A DNA stretch of 64,000 nt, taken from positions 1 to 64,000 of the forward strand of contig NZ_JANINI010000003.1 in NCBI RefSeq assembly GCF_024580145.1. Reading direction: 5' to 3'. Below, piece after piece: positions 1 through 7,935 of the stretch; the stretch's first letter is position 1; every line of letters begins with the position of its first letter. The notes below the pieces were generated by a model that ran no database searches, was not told the origin of the DNA, and saw only the letters and a list, made by a program, of their open reading frames with translations. Source of the stretch: Methyloversatilis sp. XJ19-49 (GTDB lineage Bacteria > Pseudomonadota > Gammaproteobacteria > Burkholderiales > Rhodocyclaceae). Made by a program: the position numbers and the translations under genes.

Positions 1-309
1 GGGCGCGCGCCGCAGGCCGTCCGGCAGCCGGGCGTCGCGCGCACTGGCCAGCCGGCGCAGCAGCGCGCTGTCGGTCACGCCGGTCGACGTCAGCGCCTGC
101 GCCTCATCGCTGATAAGGTGGCCGAGTGATGCCAGGCGATGGCGCGACAGCACCAGTTGCGGCACGCTGCCGGTCAGCAGTTGCGCATCGGCCAGCGCAT
201 CGTCGGTCAGTCCTTCGACCGGCAGGATCAGAGTGTCGCTGCCGACGTCGGCCAGCAGCACCGGGACGCCGCGTCGCAGGTCAAACAGGGCTCGTTCGGC
301 TTGGCGCAT
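1..309 (-). CDS. ribA: GTP cyclohydrolase II, N-terminal part (cut by window edge)
   Basis: The leftward frame is open from an ATG at 309 to base 1, giving 103 residues, and continues outside the window. It reads MRQAERALFDLRRGVPVLL and later GSVPQLVLSRHRLASLG. This resembles the extra N-terminal domain (a RALxxLRRGxPV stretch, then an ILS-R-AxxLG stretch) that precedes the catalytic core in the longer RibA proteins of alpha- and betaproteobacteria. RibA opens the imidazole ring of GTP, the first step of riboflavin synthesis. The catalytic Cys-rich zinc site lies beyond the edge, so the call rests on the N-terminal domain and on the divergent RibD-C gene next door. It could be a cluster-specific paralogue rather than the housekeeping enzyme. 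Confidence 0.6.
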   Translation of the reverse strand, partial: MRQAERALFDLRRGVPVLLADVGSDTLILPVEGLTDDALADAQLLTGSVPQLVLSRHRLASLGHLISDEAQALTSTGVTDSALLRRLASARDARLPDGLRRAP

Positions 310-395
310 GTCGTTTTTCCGATTTGATATTGATGTTGTCTGAAGACGTCCGTTGTCGTGTCGAGGCAGTCACCCCATGAAGGAATGCATTGCGG
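310..395. promoter_or_regulatory. divergent promoter region between ribA and the RibD-C gene
   Basis: This 86-bp spacer separates two divergent genes and is more AT-rich than its surroundings near 318-335. It must hold initiation signals for at least one of them. AAGGA at 380-384 lies just upstream of the rightward start. No convincing -35/-10 pair, operator or riboswitch fold (for example an FMN element) can be picked out by eye. Confidence 0.4.
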
Positions 396-1253
396 ATGTC
401 GCTGACCGAAGTCGCCGAAGATGAAGCTTGGGCCCTGGTCCTTCAGGCCCGTTGCGTCGATTGGTCCGCAATCGGGCTGACAAGTTTCCGTCATGAGCAC
501 GTCACGCTCGACGTGGCACCCGGCGGCGCGTGGACAAGTACCCCGCCGGCCGGCCCCGCTGCGGCGGCGCTGTTCGACATCTTTATGCCGCTGGTGGCGC
601 GTTGCGCGCCGCTCGCCATCGCGCAGATCGGCCAGAGCCTGGACGGGCGCATCGCCACCGAAAGCGGTCATTCGCACTATATAAATGGCGACGAGGCGCG
701 TCGTCACCTGCACAGGGTGCGTGCCGTGGTCGATGCGGTCGTGGTGGGCGTCGGCACGGCGGATGCCGATCAGCCGCAACTGACCGTGCGCCATGTGGCC
801 GGGCCGCATCCGGTGCGCGTGGTGCTCGATCCGCGGGGGCGCGCGCAGCGCAGCGGACCGCTTTTCGACCAGGCGGATGCGCCGACGCTGCATGTGGTCG
901 CAGCCGGTCAGTGCGCCGACGTGTCCGCCTCCGGGCACGTCGAACGCGTCGAGCTCATCACGGATGCAGAAGGATTCGCGCCGCAGTCAGTGCTCGCGCT
1001 GCTCGCGTCGCGCGGCCTGAAGCGGGTGTTGATCGAAGGGGGCGGGGTGACCGTGTCGCGCTTCCTGCAGGCCGGCGCACTCGACCGGCTGCACGTCATG
1101 GTCGCGCCCCTGCTGATCGGCTCCGGCCGACCGGGTCTGACCTTGCCGCCGATCGGCACGCTCGACGCGGCGCTGCGGCCGCGCTGTCGCAGCTATGCCT
1201 GCGGCAGCGACACGCTGTTCGATCTTGAACTGGACGCGACGCGGGCGCGCTGA
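396..1253 (+). CDS. RibD C-terminal-domain reductase
   Basis: The protein has 285 residues. About 70 residues without recognised similarity come first, followed by a RibD_C/dihydrofolate-reductase-like fold. Typical signatures are QIGQSLDGRIA, a VVVGVGTADADQPQLTVR stretch and LIEGGGVTVSRFL. RibD_C enzymes use NADPH to reduce the ribose of the RibA-derived pyrimidine to ribityl. The deaminase half of full RibD is absent. ATG 396 is preferred over the in-frame TTG at 390, with AAGGA at 380-384 upstream. The 3' end overlaps the convergent flippase-like gene by 61 bp. Next to ribA and a pterin-synthase homologue, it probably acts on a GTP-derived intermediate in this cluster, although housekeeping riboflavin synthesis cannot be excluded. 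Confidence 0.8.
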   Translation: MSLTEVAEDEAWALVLQARCVDWSAIGLTSFRHEHVTLDVAPGGAWTSTPPAGPAAAALFDIFMPLVARCAPLAIAQIGQSLDGRIATESGHSHYINGDEARRHLHRVRAVVDAVVVGVGTADADQPQLTVRHVAGPHPVRVVLDPRGRAQRSGPLFDQADAPTLHVVAAGQCADVSASGHVERVELITDAEGFAPQSVLALLASRGLKRVLIEGGGVTVSRFLQAGALDRLHVMVAPLLIGSGRPGLTLPPIGTLDAALRPRCRSYACGSDTLFDLELDATRAR

Positions 1254-2152
1254 CGCAGCAGAACGAGCGCGCCGGGCAGGCTGGACAGCAGCACCACCAG
1301 ACCGTACGTCACGGAAATCGCCACGCCCTGCGCCGGGTCCAGCCCCGCAGCCGCCCAGATCAGCGCGGCTGCGCCTTCGCGCACGCCCCAGCCGGCGACC
1401 GACAGCGGGATCGCCATCGCGAACAGCACCCAGGGCACCAGCGGCCACAGTTCGGCAGTCGGCAGCGTCACGCCGATCATGCGCGCACAGCATATGTATA
1501 CGGTGATGTAGCTCAGCACGACGCCCGCCGACGCCACGAGCTGCACCGGCCACACGTCGCGCGCCAGCAGGCCGCGCCCGAGCACGGCAGCGATGCGCCC
1601 GGACAGCGGGCCACGGCGGCGGCGCAGAAGAACCGCAGCCGCAGCCACAGCGACGGCCACGGCAAGCAGCACGCCGAAGGTCCAGCCGCCGGTGCGACCA
1701 TCGATCGCGCGCGCCAGCGCGGACTGCAGCGGCAGCGATGCGGCCAGTGCCGCCAGCGCGCACAGCAGCAGCACGAACTGGCCGGATGCGCGCTCGATCA
1801 CCACCGCCTGCCAGGCTGCATGACCGGCATCCAGATCCCGCGCATGTCGCCAGGCACGCGCGGCATCACCAGCCACGCCACCCGGCAACACCTGGTTCAG
1901 AAAGGTGGCCAGGTAGTACTCGGCGTACGCCTGCCGCCAGTCCAGTGGCGCGCCCAGGCGCGTGGCAGTGTAGCGCCAGCGCCAGGCCGAAAGCGCCACC
2001 TGCGGCACGCTCAGAAGGATGGCGGCGATCAGCCAGCCGGGCGATGCGCCGCCGATGGCCGCGCCGATCGCTGCGCTGTCCAGCGTGACGGCGAGCCCGA
2101 TCAGCAGTGCGGCACCGATCGCATAGCGCCAGAGGACGCGCCCCCGGGTCAT
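1193..2152 (-). CDS. flippase-like membrane protein (UPF0104 / lysylphosphatidylglycerol synthase TM family)
   Basis: The product is a 319-residue polytopic membrane protein with about eight hydrophobic segments. It carries the family hallmark NQVLPGGVAGDAARAWRHA near residue 80 and GWGVREGAA in the C-terminal half. It lacks the catalytic domain of MprF, so it is the stand-alone membrane module, which in other systems moves or anchors lipid-linked products. ATG 2152 overlaps the upstream methyltransferase stop in an ATGA arrangement, implying translational coupling. A longer frame upstream of 2152 is a shadow of the methyltransferase. In this cluster it may move the glycosylated product across the inner membrane, which is inference. 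Confidence 0.8.
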   Translation of the reverse strand: MTRGRVLWRYAIGAALLIGLAVTLDSAAIGAAIGGASPGWLIAAILLSVPQVALSAWRWRYTATRLGAPLDWRQAYAEYYLATFLNQVLPGGVAGDAARAWRHARDLDAGHAAWQAVVIERASGQFVLLLCALAALAASLPLQSALARAIDGRTGGWTFGVLLAVAVAVAAAAVLLRRRRGPLSGRIAAVLGRGLLARDVWPVQLVASAGVVLSYITVYICCARMIGVTLPTAELWPLVPWVLFAMAIPLSVAGWGVREGAAALIWAAAGLDPAQGVAISVTYGLVVLLSSLPGALVLLRQRARVASSSRSNSVSLPQA

Positions 2153-3060
2153 GGGCGGACGCCTGGCTCGGCGTACAGATCGAAATGGCCGACTTCGATC
2201 CGGGTCGAATCGCGCGCCAGCGCCAGTTGTCGGCGGGCGTGCCAGGCTTCGATGCGCGCGGCGGCATGCGGGCATTGTTCAGCGGCTGCGGCGCGCCAGC
2301 CGTCGAGCAGGGCGGCCGCGAGCGCGCGCTGCCCGGGGTCGTCGGTATGCAGCAACCAGGGACTGTCGGCCAGCGTGACGCGATACCCCTGCGCCTCGAG
2401 CAGCGTGGCCAGCCGAGGCGCGGCGCGCGCGCCGAGTGCCGGGCCTGACGTCCTGCCCGCACCATCGCCGGCGCCCTTGTGTCTTTGCTGGTGTGCGTTG
2501 AATGCCGTGCGCACGAAGGCGTCATCGGGATCGACGACCTCGCCATCGTCGATCGCCCAGTGACCATCGACACTGAGCGTGATCAGTACCGCGCAGCCCG
2601 CATCGGCGCAGGCGTCGGCGAAGCGGATCAGCCAGCCCTCGTCGACCAGATCGATCAGCGCCGAAGCGCTGACCAGATCGCTGCCGGCGAAGTCGTCTTC
2701 GGCCAGCATGTGCAGCGCACGCAGCAGGGTGTCGACCCCGACCGGTCGGCCGTCGCCGTCGCACAGCGCGCCGCAACTGCCTTGCGCCAGCTCGAGCAGC
2801 GCCGGGTCGTGATCGACCAGTTGCCAGTGCTGCGGCCCGGGCAGCCGGGGCGCGAGGTAGTGCGGATTGGCGCCGCTGCCGCTGCCCAGATCGATCAGTC
2901 GCAGCGGCCGGCCGACCCGGCTGCACAGCCAGTCGTGCGCCAGCCGGTTCAGCGGGTCGGCGCGGGCGGCCGTGTCGGCCGGGCGGCGCAGGGCGAGCCA
3001 GCCAGCGTCGAAGACCGTGTCCGGGTGCGGTGCGTCGAGGCGCCGGGGCGGGGCGCTCAT
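2149..3060 (-). CDS. class I SAM-dependent methyltransferase
   Basis: The protein has 303 residues. Motif I is LIDLGSGSGANPHYL near residue 55, followed by WQLVDHDPALLELAQ, whose acidic residue would bind the SAM ribose. Between the central strands lie SALIDLVDEGW and VLITLSVDGHWAIDD. The Rossmann-type methyltransferase fold is therefore clear, but the substrate is not. ATG 3060 overlaps the stop of the upstream glycosyltransferase and its own stop overlaps the flippase-like gene, so it sits in the middle of a coupled operon. It probably methylates the product built by the PTPS-like protein, the dehydrogenase and the glycosyltransferase. Confidence 0.8.
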   Translation of the reverse strand: MSAPPRRLDAPHPDTVFDAGWLALRRPADTAARADPLNRLAHDWLCSRVGRPLRLIDLGSGSGANPHYLAPRLPGPQHWQLVDHDPALLELAQGSCGALCDGDGRPVGVDTLLRALHMLAEDDFAGSDLVSASALIDLVDEGWLIRFADACADAGCAVLITLSVDGHWAIDDGEVVDPDDAFVRTAFNAHQQRHKGAGDGAGRTSGPALGARAAPRLATLLEAQGYRVTLADSPWLLHTDDPGQRALAAALLDGWRAAAAEQCPHAAARIEAWHARRQLALARDSTRIEVGHFDLYAEPGVRP

Positions 3061-4118
3061 GCTGCGTGGTCCTCCACCGCAAGCAGGTTCCGCAGTGCGG
3101 CGGCGAAGACGTCGCCGGCGGCGGTCCAGTCAGGCAGGTCGGCGCGCCGGGCGCGCGCGCCTGCGCGCAGCGCGTGGCGGGCCGACGCGTCGCCGATCAG
3201 GTGGCGCAGCGCAGCCGCCAGAGCCGGCGCGTCACCCGGCGGTACGGCGACGCCGCTACCCGGCGGCAACGTGTCGGACAGCGCGCCGCCGGTCGTCGTG
3301 AGCACCGGCAGACCATGCGCGAGCGCTTCGGTGATTACCATGCCATAGCCTTCGTAGTGCGACGGCAGCACGAACAGGTCGGCCGCCCGCCAGGCAGCAG
3401 CTAGTGCGGCGTCGCTGCATTCGCCGTGCAGGCGGATGCGCGCGTCGAGGCCGGTGGCGGAAATCTGCGCGGCGACCTGCGCTGCGTGGCTCGGCGTACG
3501 CCGGGTCGAGCCGATGCAATCGCAGGTCCAGTCGAGGTCGGCGACCGATGCCAGCGCGGCCACCAGTACATCGTGGCCCTTGCGTGGCGTGATCGTGGCG
3601 ACGCACAGCAGGCGCGGCGGTTGCTGGTCGGCAGCGGCCAGTGGCGCGGCATCGACGCCCGGCTCGACGACGGCGAGCGGCCTGCCGCCGACGCCGTAGT
3701 GGGCCAGCCGGCGCGCGGTGAATGGGCTGCTGGTGACGATGCCGGTCATGTGCGAAAGCGCCGCGCATTCGCTGTGCAGCAGGGCGCTGCGCCGGTCAGC
3801 GTCAAGACCGGTCTCGTCGGCAAGAGGATGATGGATCAGCGCGATCAGGCGCAGCCGCCCGGCGTGCGCTGCCGCGACGTCGGGCAGGCCGCCCAGTGCC
3901 AGACCGTCGATCACCACGGCGCTGCCGTCGGGCAGTGCGGCCAGCGTGCGCTGCAATCCACGGCGCGCCGTGTCGTCGGCGTCCGGGAAGCGGCCGGGCA
4001 GGCCGGTCACCTCGACTGTCCAGCCGCGTGCACGCAGCGCGCCCACGATGCGTGCGTCGTAGCGGTAGCCGCCGGTGTGCTGCGCCGGGTCGCCCGCGAC
4101 GATGAAATGCAGCGTCAC
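3057..4118 (-). CDS. GT4 family glycosyltransferase
   Basis: The protein has 353 residues and a GT-B fold. It starts [19 protein letters not shown] with the N-terminal glycine loop. The C-terminal half has [15 protein letters not shown] and the donor-binding region [20 protein letters not shown], the E-x7-E motif of retaining GT4 enzymes. The GTG start at 4118 forms a GTGA overlap with the PTPS-like gene. A much longer in-frame extension to 4595 is low-complexity shadow coding of the upstream gene. The acceptor is unknown. Its position between a pterin-synthase homologue and a methyltransferase suggests it glycosylates a heterocyclic intermediate rather than a polysaccharide. Confidence 0.85.
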   Translation of the reverse strand: MTLHFIVAGDPAQHTGGYRYDARIVGALRARGWTVEVTGLPGRFPDADDTARRGLQRTLAALPDGSAVVIDGLALGGLPDVAAAHAGRLRLIALIHHPLADETGLDADRRSALLHSECAALSHMTGIVTSSPFTARRLAHYGVGGRPLAVVEPGVDAAPLAAADQQPPRLLCVATITPRKGHDVLVAALASVADLDWTCDCIGSTRRTPSHAAQVAAQISATGLDARIRLHGECSDAALAAAWRAADLFVLPSHYEGYGMVITEALAHGLPVLTTTGGALSDTLPPGSGVAVPPGDAPALAAALRHLIGDASARHALRAGARARRADLPDWTAAGDVFAAALRNLLAVEDHAA

Positions 4119-4513
4119 AGATCCGCTTCGTAGCCGGCCCAGGCAATATGCGATTCGTGCAGCGTCACCTTCAGCCGGTCCAGCCCGCGACCGCTGTCGC
4201 CCAGCCGGCCGTCGCGCGTGGCGGCGGCGATGCGGTCGAACACCACGCGCGCCATGAATTCGGTGGTGGTGTTCTTGCCGCTGAACGCCGGTTCTTCGTC
4301 CAGATTGCGGAAGTTCAGGTCGGCCAGCACCTCGTGCAGCACGGTGCTGGCGAGACCGATGTCGATCACCAGTCCGTCGGCGTCGAGTTCGGCGCGCTGG
4401 AAACACACGTCGATCAGGTAGGTGGCGCCGTGCATGCGCTGCGCCGGGCCGAAGATTTCGCCCTGGAAGCTGTGCGCAATCATGATGTGGTCGCGGACGG
4501 TGAGGCTGTACAT
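4115..4513 (-). CDS. divergent 6-pyruvoyl-tetrahydropterin synthase / QueD homologue
   Basis: The protein has 132 residues, the usual length for this family, whose members convert dihydroneopterin triphosphate to pterin products. It begins [16 protein letters not shown] and ends with TLHESHIAW, keeping the glutamate of the pterin-binding site. Compared with QueD, one zinc histidine (H14) and the first histidine of the HGH motif (H28) remain. The second is alanine (HGATY, A30), and the catalytic cysteine position appears to be A24. It may bind or isomerise a related substrate rather than do standard QueD chemistry. GGGAGGTCC-type sequence on the coding strand is not obvious, and the start at 4513 is set by homology. 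Confidence 0.75.
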   Translation of the reverse strand: MYSLTVRDHIMIAHSFQGEIFGPAQRMHGATYLIDVCFQRAELDADGLVIDIGLASTVLHEVLADLNFRNLDEEPAFSGKNTTTEFMARVVFDRIAAATRDGRLGDSGRGLDRLKVTLHESHIAWAGYEADL

Positions 4514-4548
4514 GGGAGGTCCTTGGTAAAGGAAACAGGAATGAGTAC

Positions 4549-5550
4549 TCAGGCGGCCGGGTAGCGGATGCGGTGGCACAGCACACCCGCGCCATCCGCG
4601 GCCAGCGCGGGCATCAGGTCGGGCAGATCGGCGAAATCGCTTTCGCCGCTGATCAGGATATCCAGACTGTGGTCGACGAGCAGCGACAGCGCGAGTTCCA
4701 TGCGCCGCCGATAAGACCAGCGCGGCAGCCGCGCGGGTGGCAGGTGACCGACCTGGCTGGAACGCAGCGTGAGGCGCTTTGCGTGGAAGGCTTCGCCCAG
4801 TGGCAACGCGACCGCCTGCTGACCGAACCAGCTCATTTCGATCACGGTGGCTTCGAAGCCGGCGATCGCCAGCGCGCTGCGCAGACCGGCGGCGCTGCCG
4901 CTGGCGTGAATGACCAGATCGCACTCCCGGCTGCACTCGGCCGTGTCCGGTGCGCGCAAGGCGAGGCCGAGCGCCGCGGCCGGCGCGGCGCGACCCGGGT
5001 CGATATCTATCAGTTCGACCAGCGTGCCCGGGATGCGCGCACACAGCCAGGCCACCAGCGTGCCGACAACGCCGGCGCCGATCACCGCGATGCGATCGCC
5101 GACTGACGGCGCGGCGTCCCACACCGCGTTGATGGCGGTTTCCATATTGGCGGCGAGTACCGCGCGCGCAGCCGGCAGGCCGTCGGGCAGCGGTACGACC
5201 GCGTCGGCGTGCACCACATAACGCTGCTGATGCGGGTGCAGGCAGAACACGGTGCGGCCGCACAGCGCCGCAGCCTGTTCGCCCCTGCCGTCCTCGACAA
5301 TGCCGACGCTGATGTAGCCGTACTTCACCGGCCCCGGGAAATCGCCCTGCTGGAACGGCGCGCGCATGCGCTGGTACTCGCTTGCCGGCACTTCGCCGCG
5401 GAATACGAGGCTTTCGGTGCCGCGGCTGATGCCGCTGTACAGCGCGCGCACGCGTACTTCACCGGCGCGCAGCACTGGCAGCACTTCGGTGCGCAATTCG
5501 CCGGTGCCGGGTGCGACGGTCCAGAATGCAGACGTGTGGTCGATGGACAT
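4549..5550 (-). CDS. MDR-family (alcohol-dehydrogenase-like) oxidoreductase
   Basis: The protein has 333 residues of the medium-chain dehydrogenase type with a GroES-like N-terminal half. The Rossmann motif [15 protein letters not shown] near residue 155 is followed by ELIDID, whose acidic residue favours NAD. The usual catalytic-zinc cysteine and GHE region are replaced by [10 protein letters not shown] and VKYGYISVG. This layout is known from zinc-less MDR members such as the BchC type. ATG 5550 is preferred to an in-frame GTG at 5562. It is the first gene of the leftward chain and lies 35 bp before the PTPS-like gene, so it probably oxidises or reduces a side chain of the cluster product. 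Confidence 0.8.
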   Translation of the reverse strand: MSIDHTSAFWTVAPGTGELRTEVLPVLRAGEVRVRALYSGISRGTESLVFRGEVPASEYQRMRAPFQQGDFPGPVKYGYISVGIVEDGRGEQAAALCGRTVFCLHPHQQRYVVHADAVVPLPDGLPAARAVLAANMETAINAVWDAAPSVGDRIAVIGAGVVGTLVAWLCARIPGTLVELIDIDPGRAAPAAALGLALRAPDTAECSRECDLVIHASGSAAGLRSALAIAGFEATVIEMSWFGQQAVALPLGEAFHAKRLTLRSSQVGHLPPARLPRWSYRRRMELALSLLVDHSLDILISGESDFADLPDLMPALAADGAGVLCHRIRYPAA

Positions 5551-5707
5551 GTCAGTTGGCACGGTTTTTCATCGTGAGCGAACGATTAGGTGCTTCAGGG
5601 TATCGAAACGCGAGTGGAAGTATGCAGGCCGATGGACGTGCCGCCACACCGGAAGGTTGCACGACGAACGACATGCAGTCCTCCGGACAGCGTTAAGGGA
5701 GATCGGC
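5551..5707. promoter_or_regulatory. divergent intergenic region of the pterin-like cluster
   Basis: This 157-bp region separates the leftward dehydrogenase operon from the rightward CDP-alcohol phosphatidyltransferase and so should carry promoters in both directions. AAGGGAG at about 5695-5701 is a good ribosome-binding site for a TTG start at 5708. No clear sigma-70 pair or operator repeat was recognised by eye. Confidence 0.4.
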
Positions 5708-6445
5708 TTGGCAGCAGGACTGGGTAATGCGCGACCGTTGGACGCGGTGCCGTCGATGTGGGTGGATCTGCTGACGGGGGGGGCGTTGCTCGCCCTCCTT
5801 GCAGCCGTCCTCACGCATGCGCTTGATCTACCGCTGCGGGTCGGTGGTGCTGCACTTGGTGTGTACGTGGTGATGGCGGCACTGCTGCTGCGCCACGGGC
5901 CGGACAGACGCCGGCCGCTGGGCGCAGCGAACCGGGTGACGCTGTTCCGCGCGCTGCTGGTGGCCTTGCTGGCCGGCACGCTGGCGAGCCCTGCTGCGCT
6001 GGCGGCGCAGGCGACGCCATTCGCCATGCTGACGCTCGCGGCGCTGCTGCTCGACGGGGTCGATGGCTGGGTCGCCCGCCGTTTCGATTCGGCCAGCGAG
6101 TTCGGCGCGCGCTTCGACATGGAACTCGACGCTTTTCTGATCGCAGTGCTGTCCCTGGCACCGGTACTGCTCGGCAAGGTCGGGCCCTGGGTGCTGGCGA
6201 TCGGCGCGATGCGCTACGCCTTCGTCGCCGCGATGCCGGTCTGGCGCTGGCTCGATCGCCCGCTGCCGGACAGCCTGCGCCGCAAGACGGTGTGCGTGGT
6301 GCAGGTGGCCTGTCTGCTGGTGTGCCTGCTGCCGGCCGTCGATGGGAGCACCACCGCCGCGCTGCTCGGCAGCGCGGCGGTGGTGCTCGCAGTCTCTTTT
6401 TTCATCGACATCCGCTGGCTGTATCGCCGGCGGACACACGCATGA
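5708..6445 (+). CDS. CDP-alcohol phosphatidyltransferase family membrane protein
   Basis: The protein has 245 residues, is strongly hydrophobic and has about six membrane segments. It contains the complete family signature D-G-x2-A-R-x8-G-x3-D-x3-D, seen as DGWVARRFDSASEFGARFD plus MELD. These enzymes transfer a phospho-alcohol from a CDP-linked donor, as in phosphatidylglycerol-phosphate or phosphatidylinositol synthesis. The TTG start at 5708 is chosen because AAGGGAG sits seven bases upstream. ATG 5756 is an alternative without a visible ribosome site. Its place opposite the dehydrogenase, PTPS-like and glycosyltransferase operon suggests that the cluster product is lipid-linked, which is inference. 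Confidence 0.8.
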   Translation: MAAGLGNARPLDAVPSMWVDLLTGGALLALLAAVLTHALDLPLRVGGAALGVYVVMAALLLRHGPDRRRPLGAANRVTLFRALLVALLAGTLASPAALAAQATPFAMLTLAALLLDGVDGWVARRFDSASEFGARFDMELDAFLIAVLSLAPVLLGKVGPWVLAIGAMRYAFVAAMPVWRWLDRPLPDSLRRKTVCVVQVACLLVCLLPAVDGSTTAALLGSAAVVLAVSFFIDIRWLYRRRTHA

Positions 6446-6483
6446 CATCGTCGGATTTCCGACTCCAACCGGGAGGGCTTTCC

Positions 6484-7095
6484 ATGAAAACGACGCATCC
6501 GCTGCTGCATCACCTGTATCGCCCGCTGCTTGTCGCGCTGGCATGCGGCACATTCGGCACCACGGCACAGGCCGAACCGCGCACCTATGAAATCGATCCC
6601 GATCACTTTTCGATCGGGTTCGGCGTGGCCCACATCGGCTACGCCGACATTCTCGGCCTGTTCCTGAAGGGCAAGGGCAGCTTCGTCTATGACGAACAGA
6701 CCCGCAAGCTGAGTTCGGGCCGCGTCGTGGTGTCGGCCGACAGTGTGTTCAGCAACCACAAGGCGCGCGACAACCACATTCGCGAGAACGATTTTCTGGA
6801 TGCGAAGCAGCACCCGGACATCGTGTTCGAAGCCACAGGTTATGAGACGACCAGCCCGACCGCCGGCAAGCTGGCCGGGAAGCTCACGCTGCTCGGCCAG
6901 ACCCGGCCGGTCACGCTGGACGTGACGCTGAACAAGGCGGCCAGTTATCCGTTCGGCCACAAGAAACACACGCTGGGCATTTCGGCGCGCACGACGATAC
7001 GGCGCAGCGACTGGGGCATGACCTACGGCGTGGAAAAGGGGCTGGTGGGCGATGAAGTGGCGCTGACGTTCGAACTGGAGGCGATCAGGCAGTAG
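6484..7095 (+). CDS. YceI-family periplasmic polyisoprenoid-binding protein
   Basis: The protein has 203 residues. A signal peptide (basic MKTTHPLLHHLYR, hydrophobic core, cleavage near TTAQA-EP) precedes the YceI lipocalin-like beta-barrel. The barrel has the family phrases TYEIDPDHFSIGFGVAHIGYA and TRPVTLDVTLNKAASYPF. YceI proteins bind long-chain isoprenoids or fatty amides in the periplasm. The start follows GGGAGGGC by six bases. It lies 38 bp after the phosphatidyltransferase and is likely co-transcribed, so a role in holding a lipid-linked product of this cluster is possible but unproven. Confidence 0.9.
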   Translation: MKTTHPLLHHLYRPLLVALACGTFGTTAQAEPRTYEIDPDHFSIGFGVAHIGYADILGLFLKGKGSFVYDEQTRKLSSGRVVVSADSVFSNHKARDNHIRENDFLDAKQHPDIVFEATGYETTSPTAGKLAGKLTLLGQTRPVTLDVTLNKAASYPFGHKKHTLGISARTTIRRSDWGMTYGVEKGLVGDEVALTFELEAIRQ

Positions 7096-7125
7096 CCGGC
7101 TCGTCGCCGGCGGAGCGGACCTGAA

Positions 7126-7875
7126 TCAGGCCGGCTCGCACGCGTACTGACGCGACATGTCCTGCTTCATCTGGTCGTACAGCGGTTGCATGAAGGCCGG
7201 CAGGTGCGCCATCAACTCGGTGCGATAGATGACGGAAGGCACACGTTTGCCGCGGTGCTCGATCGCCTGGCCGATCAGGTGGATGCGGAAACCGAGCGCC
7301 GACAGGTGTCGCGCCAGCCGTGCTTCGGTGAGCGTGAACAGGTGTTCGATGCCGTGCAGTTCCGCCGCCACGAGCAGACCCAGATAAAGGCCAACCGGTA
7401 TGTACGGGAAACGCGGCTGATCGCGCGTGCCCATGTCCTCTTCTGAAATCGCCATCGGGCTGCCACTGTCGCCCTTGCGCTTGCGGTAGTCGGACAACAC
7501 CGCAAGGCGCGAGATTTCGACCATGGCGCGTCGATCCACCTGTGCCGGATCGATGATCGACCGGTCTATGGCATCGGTGCAGAGTTTTTCGAACGGCAGC
7601 AATTTTTCCGGCGCATCCGGGTCGCACTGGACCAGCCGGACACAGCCCACGATGCGGCCGTGTGCCTGCGCACGCAGCGCGATGTGCAGTGATCGCGCAT
7701 CGTAGCCGTCCGATTCTTCCTGGTCGGGATTGGTGTTTTCGTAGCCGAGTTCTTCGCAATACACCGCGTGGCGGACGCGAAACACCTCATGCTTGAGTTC
7801 GTCGCTGACGGCCGCTTCCACCGAGAAATACTTGGCGAAATTATCTTTTAGGTTTCCGACTTCGAGCAGAAACAT
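7126..7875 (-). CDS. PEP-CTERM/exosortase system-associated acyltransferase (TIGR03694-like)
   Basis: The protein has 249 residues and matches the exosortase-associated acyltransferase group, relatives of N-acyl amino acid synthases and LuxI-type enzymes. Visible features are FRVRHAVYCEELGYENTNPD near residue 35, IVGCVRLVQ in the core and VEISRLAVLSDYRKRKGD near residue 120, typical of acyl-ACP-using GNAT-like synthases. It should make an N-acyl amino acid or similar small lipid in the cytoplasm. It lies 60 bp downstream of the LolA-like gene in the same direction and ends convergently with the YceI gene. The acyl donor and acceptor are unknown. Confidence 0.85.
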   Translation of the reverse strand: MFLLEVGNLKDNFAKYFSVEAAVSDELKHEVFRVRHAVYCEELGYENTNPDQEESDGYDARSLHIALRAQAHGRIVGCVRLVQCDPDAPEKLLPFEKLCTDAIDRSIIDPAQVDRRAMVEISRLAVLSDYRKRKGDSGSPMAISEEDMGTRDQPRFPYIPVGLYLGLLVAAELHGIEHLFTLTEARLARHLSALGFRIHLIGQAIEHRGKRVPSVIYRTELMAHLPAFMQPLYDQMKQDMSRQYACEPA

Positions 7876-7935
7876 GATGATCTGACCACGAAAGACGACG
7901 CTGGATGCGTTCCGCGACGTGACGGCAGGATGCGG

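Noticed and set aside
228-938. A 236-codon leftward frame across the ribA/RibD-C gap
   Set aside because: It crosses the promoter region and the RibD-C gene in the wrong frame and has no recognisable family feature.
4119-4595. N-terminal extension of the GT4 glycosyltransferase frame
   Set aside because: It is basic low-complexity sequence overlapping the whole PTPS-like gene, and GTG 4118 gives the proper family start and a coupled overlap.
5557-5571. Sequence TGGCACGGTTTTTCA as a sigma-54 promoter
   Set aside because: The -24 half is perfect but the -12 half has CA instead of GC, and it lies about 150 bp from the rightward gene start.
7096-7125. GC-rich hairpins between the YceI and acyltransferase genes as a terminator
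   Set aside because: Short inverted repeats are present but there is no T-run in either direction.
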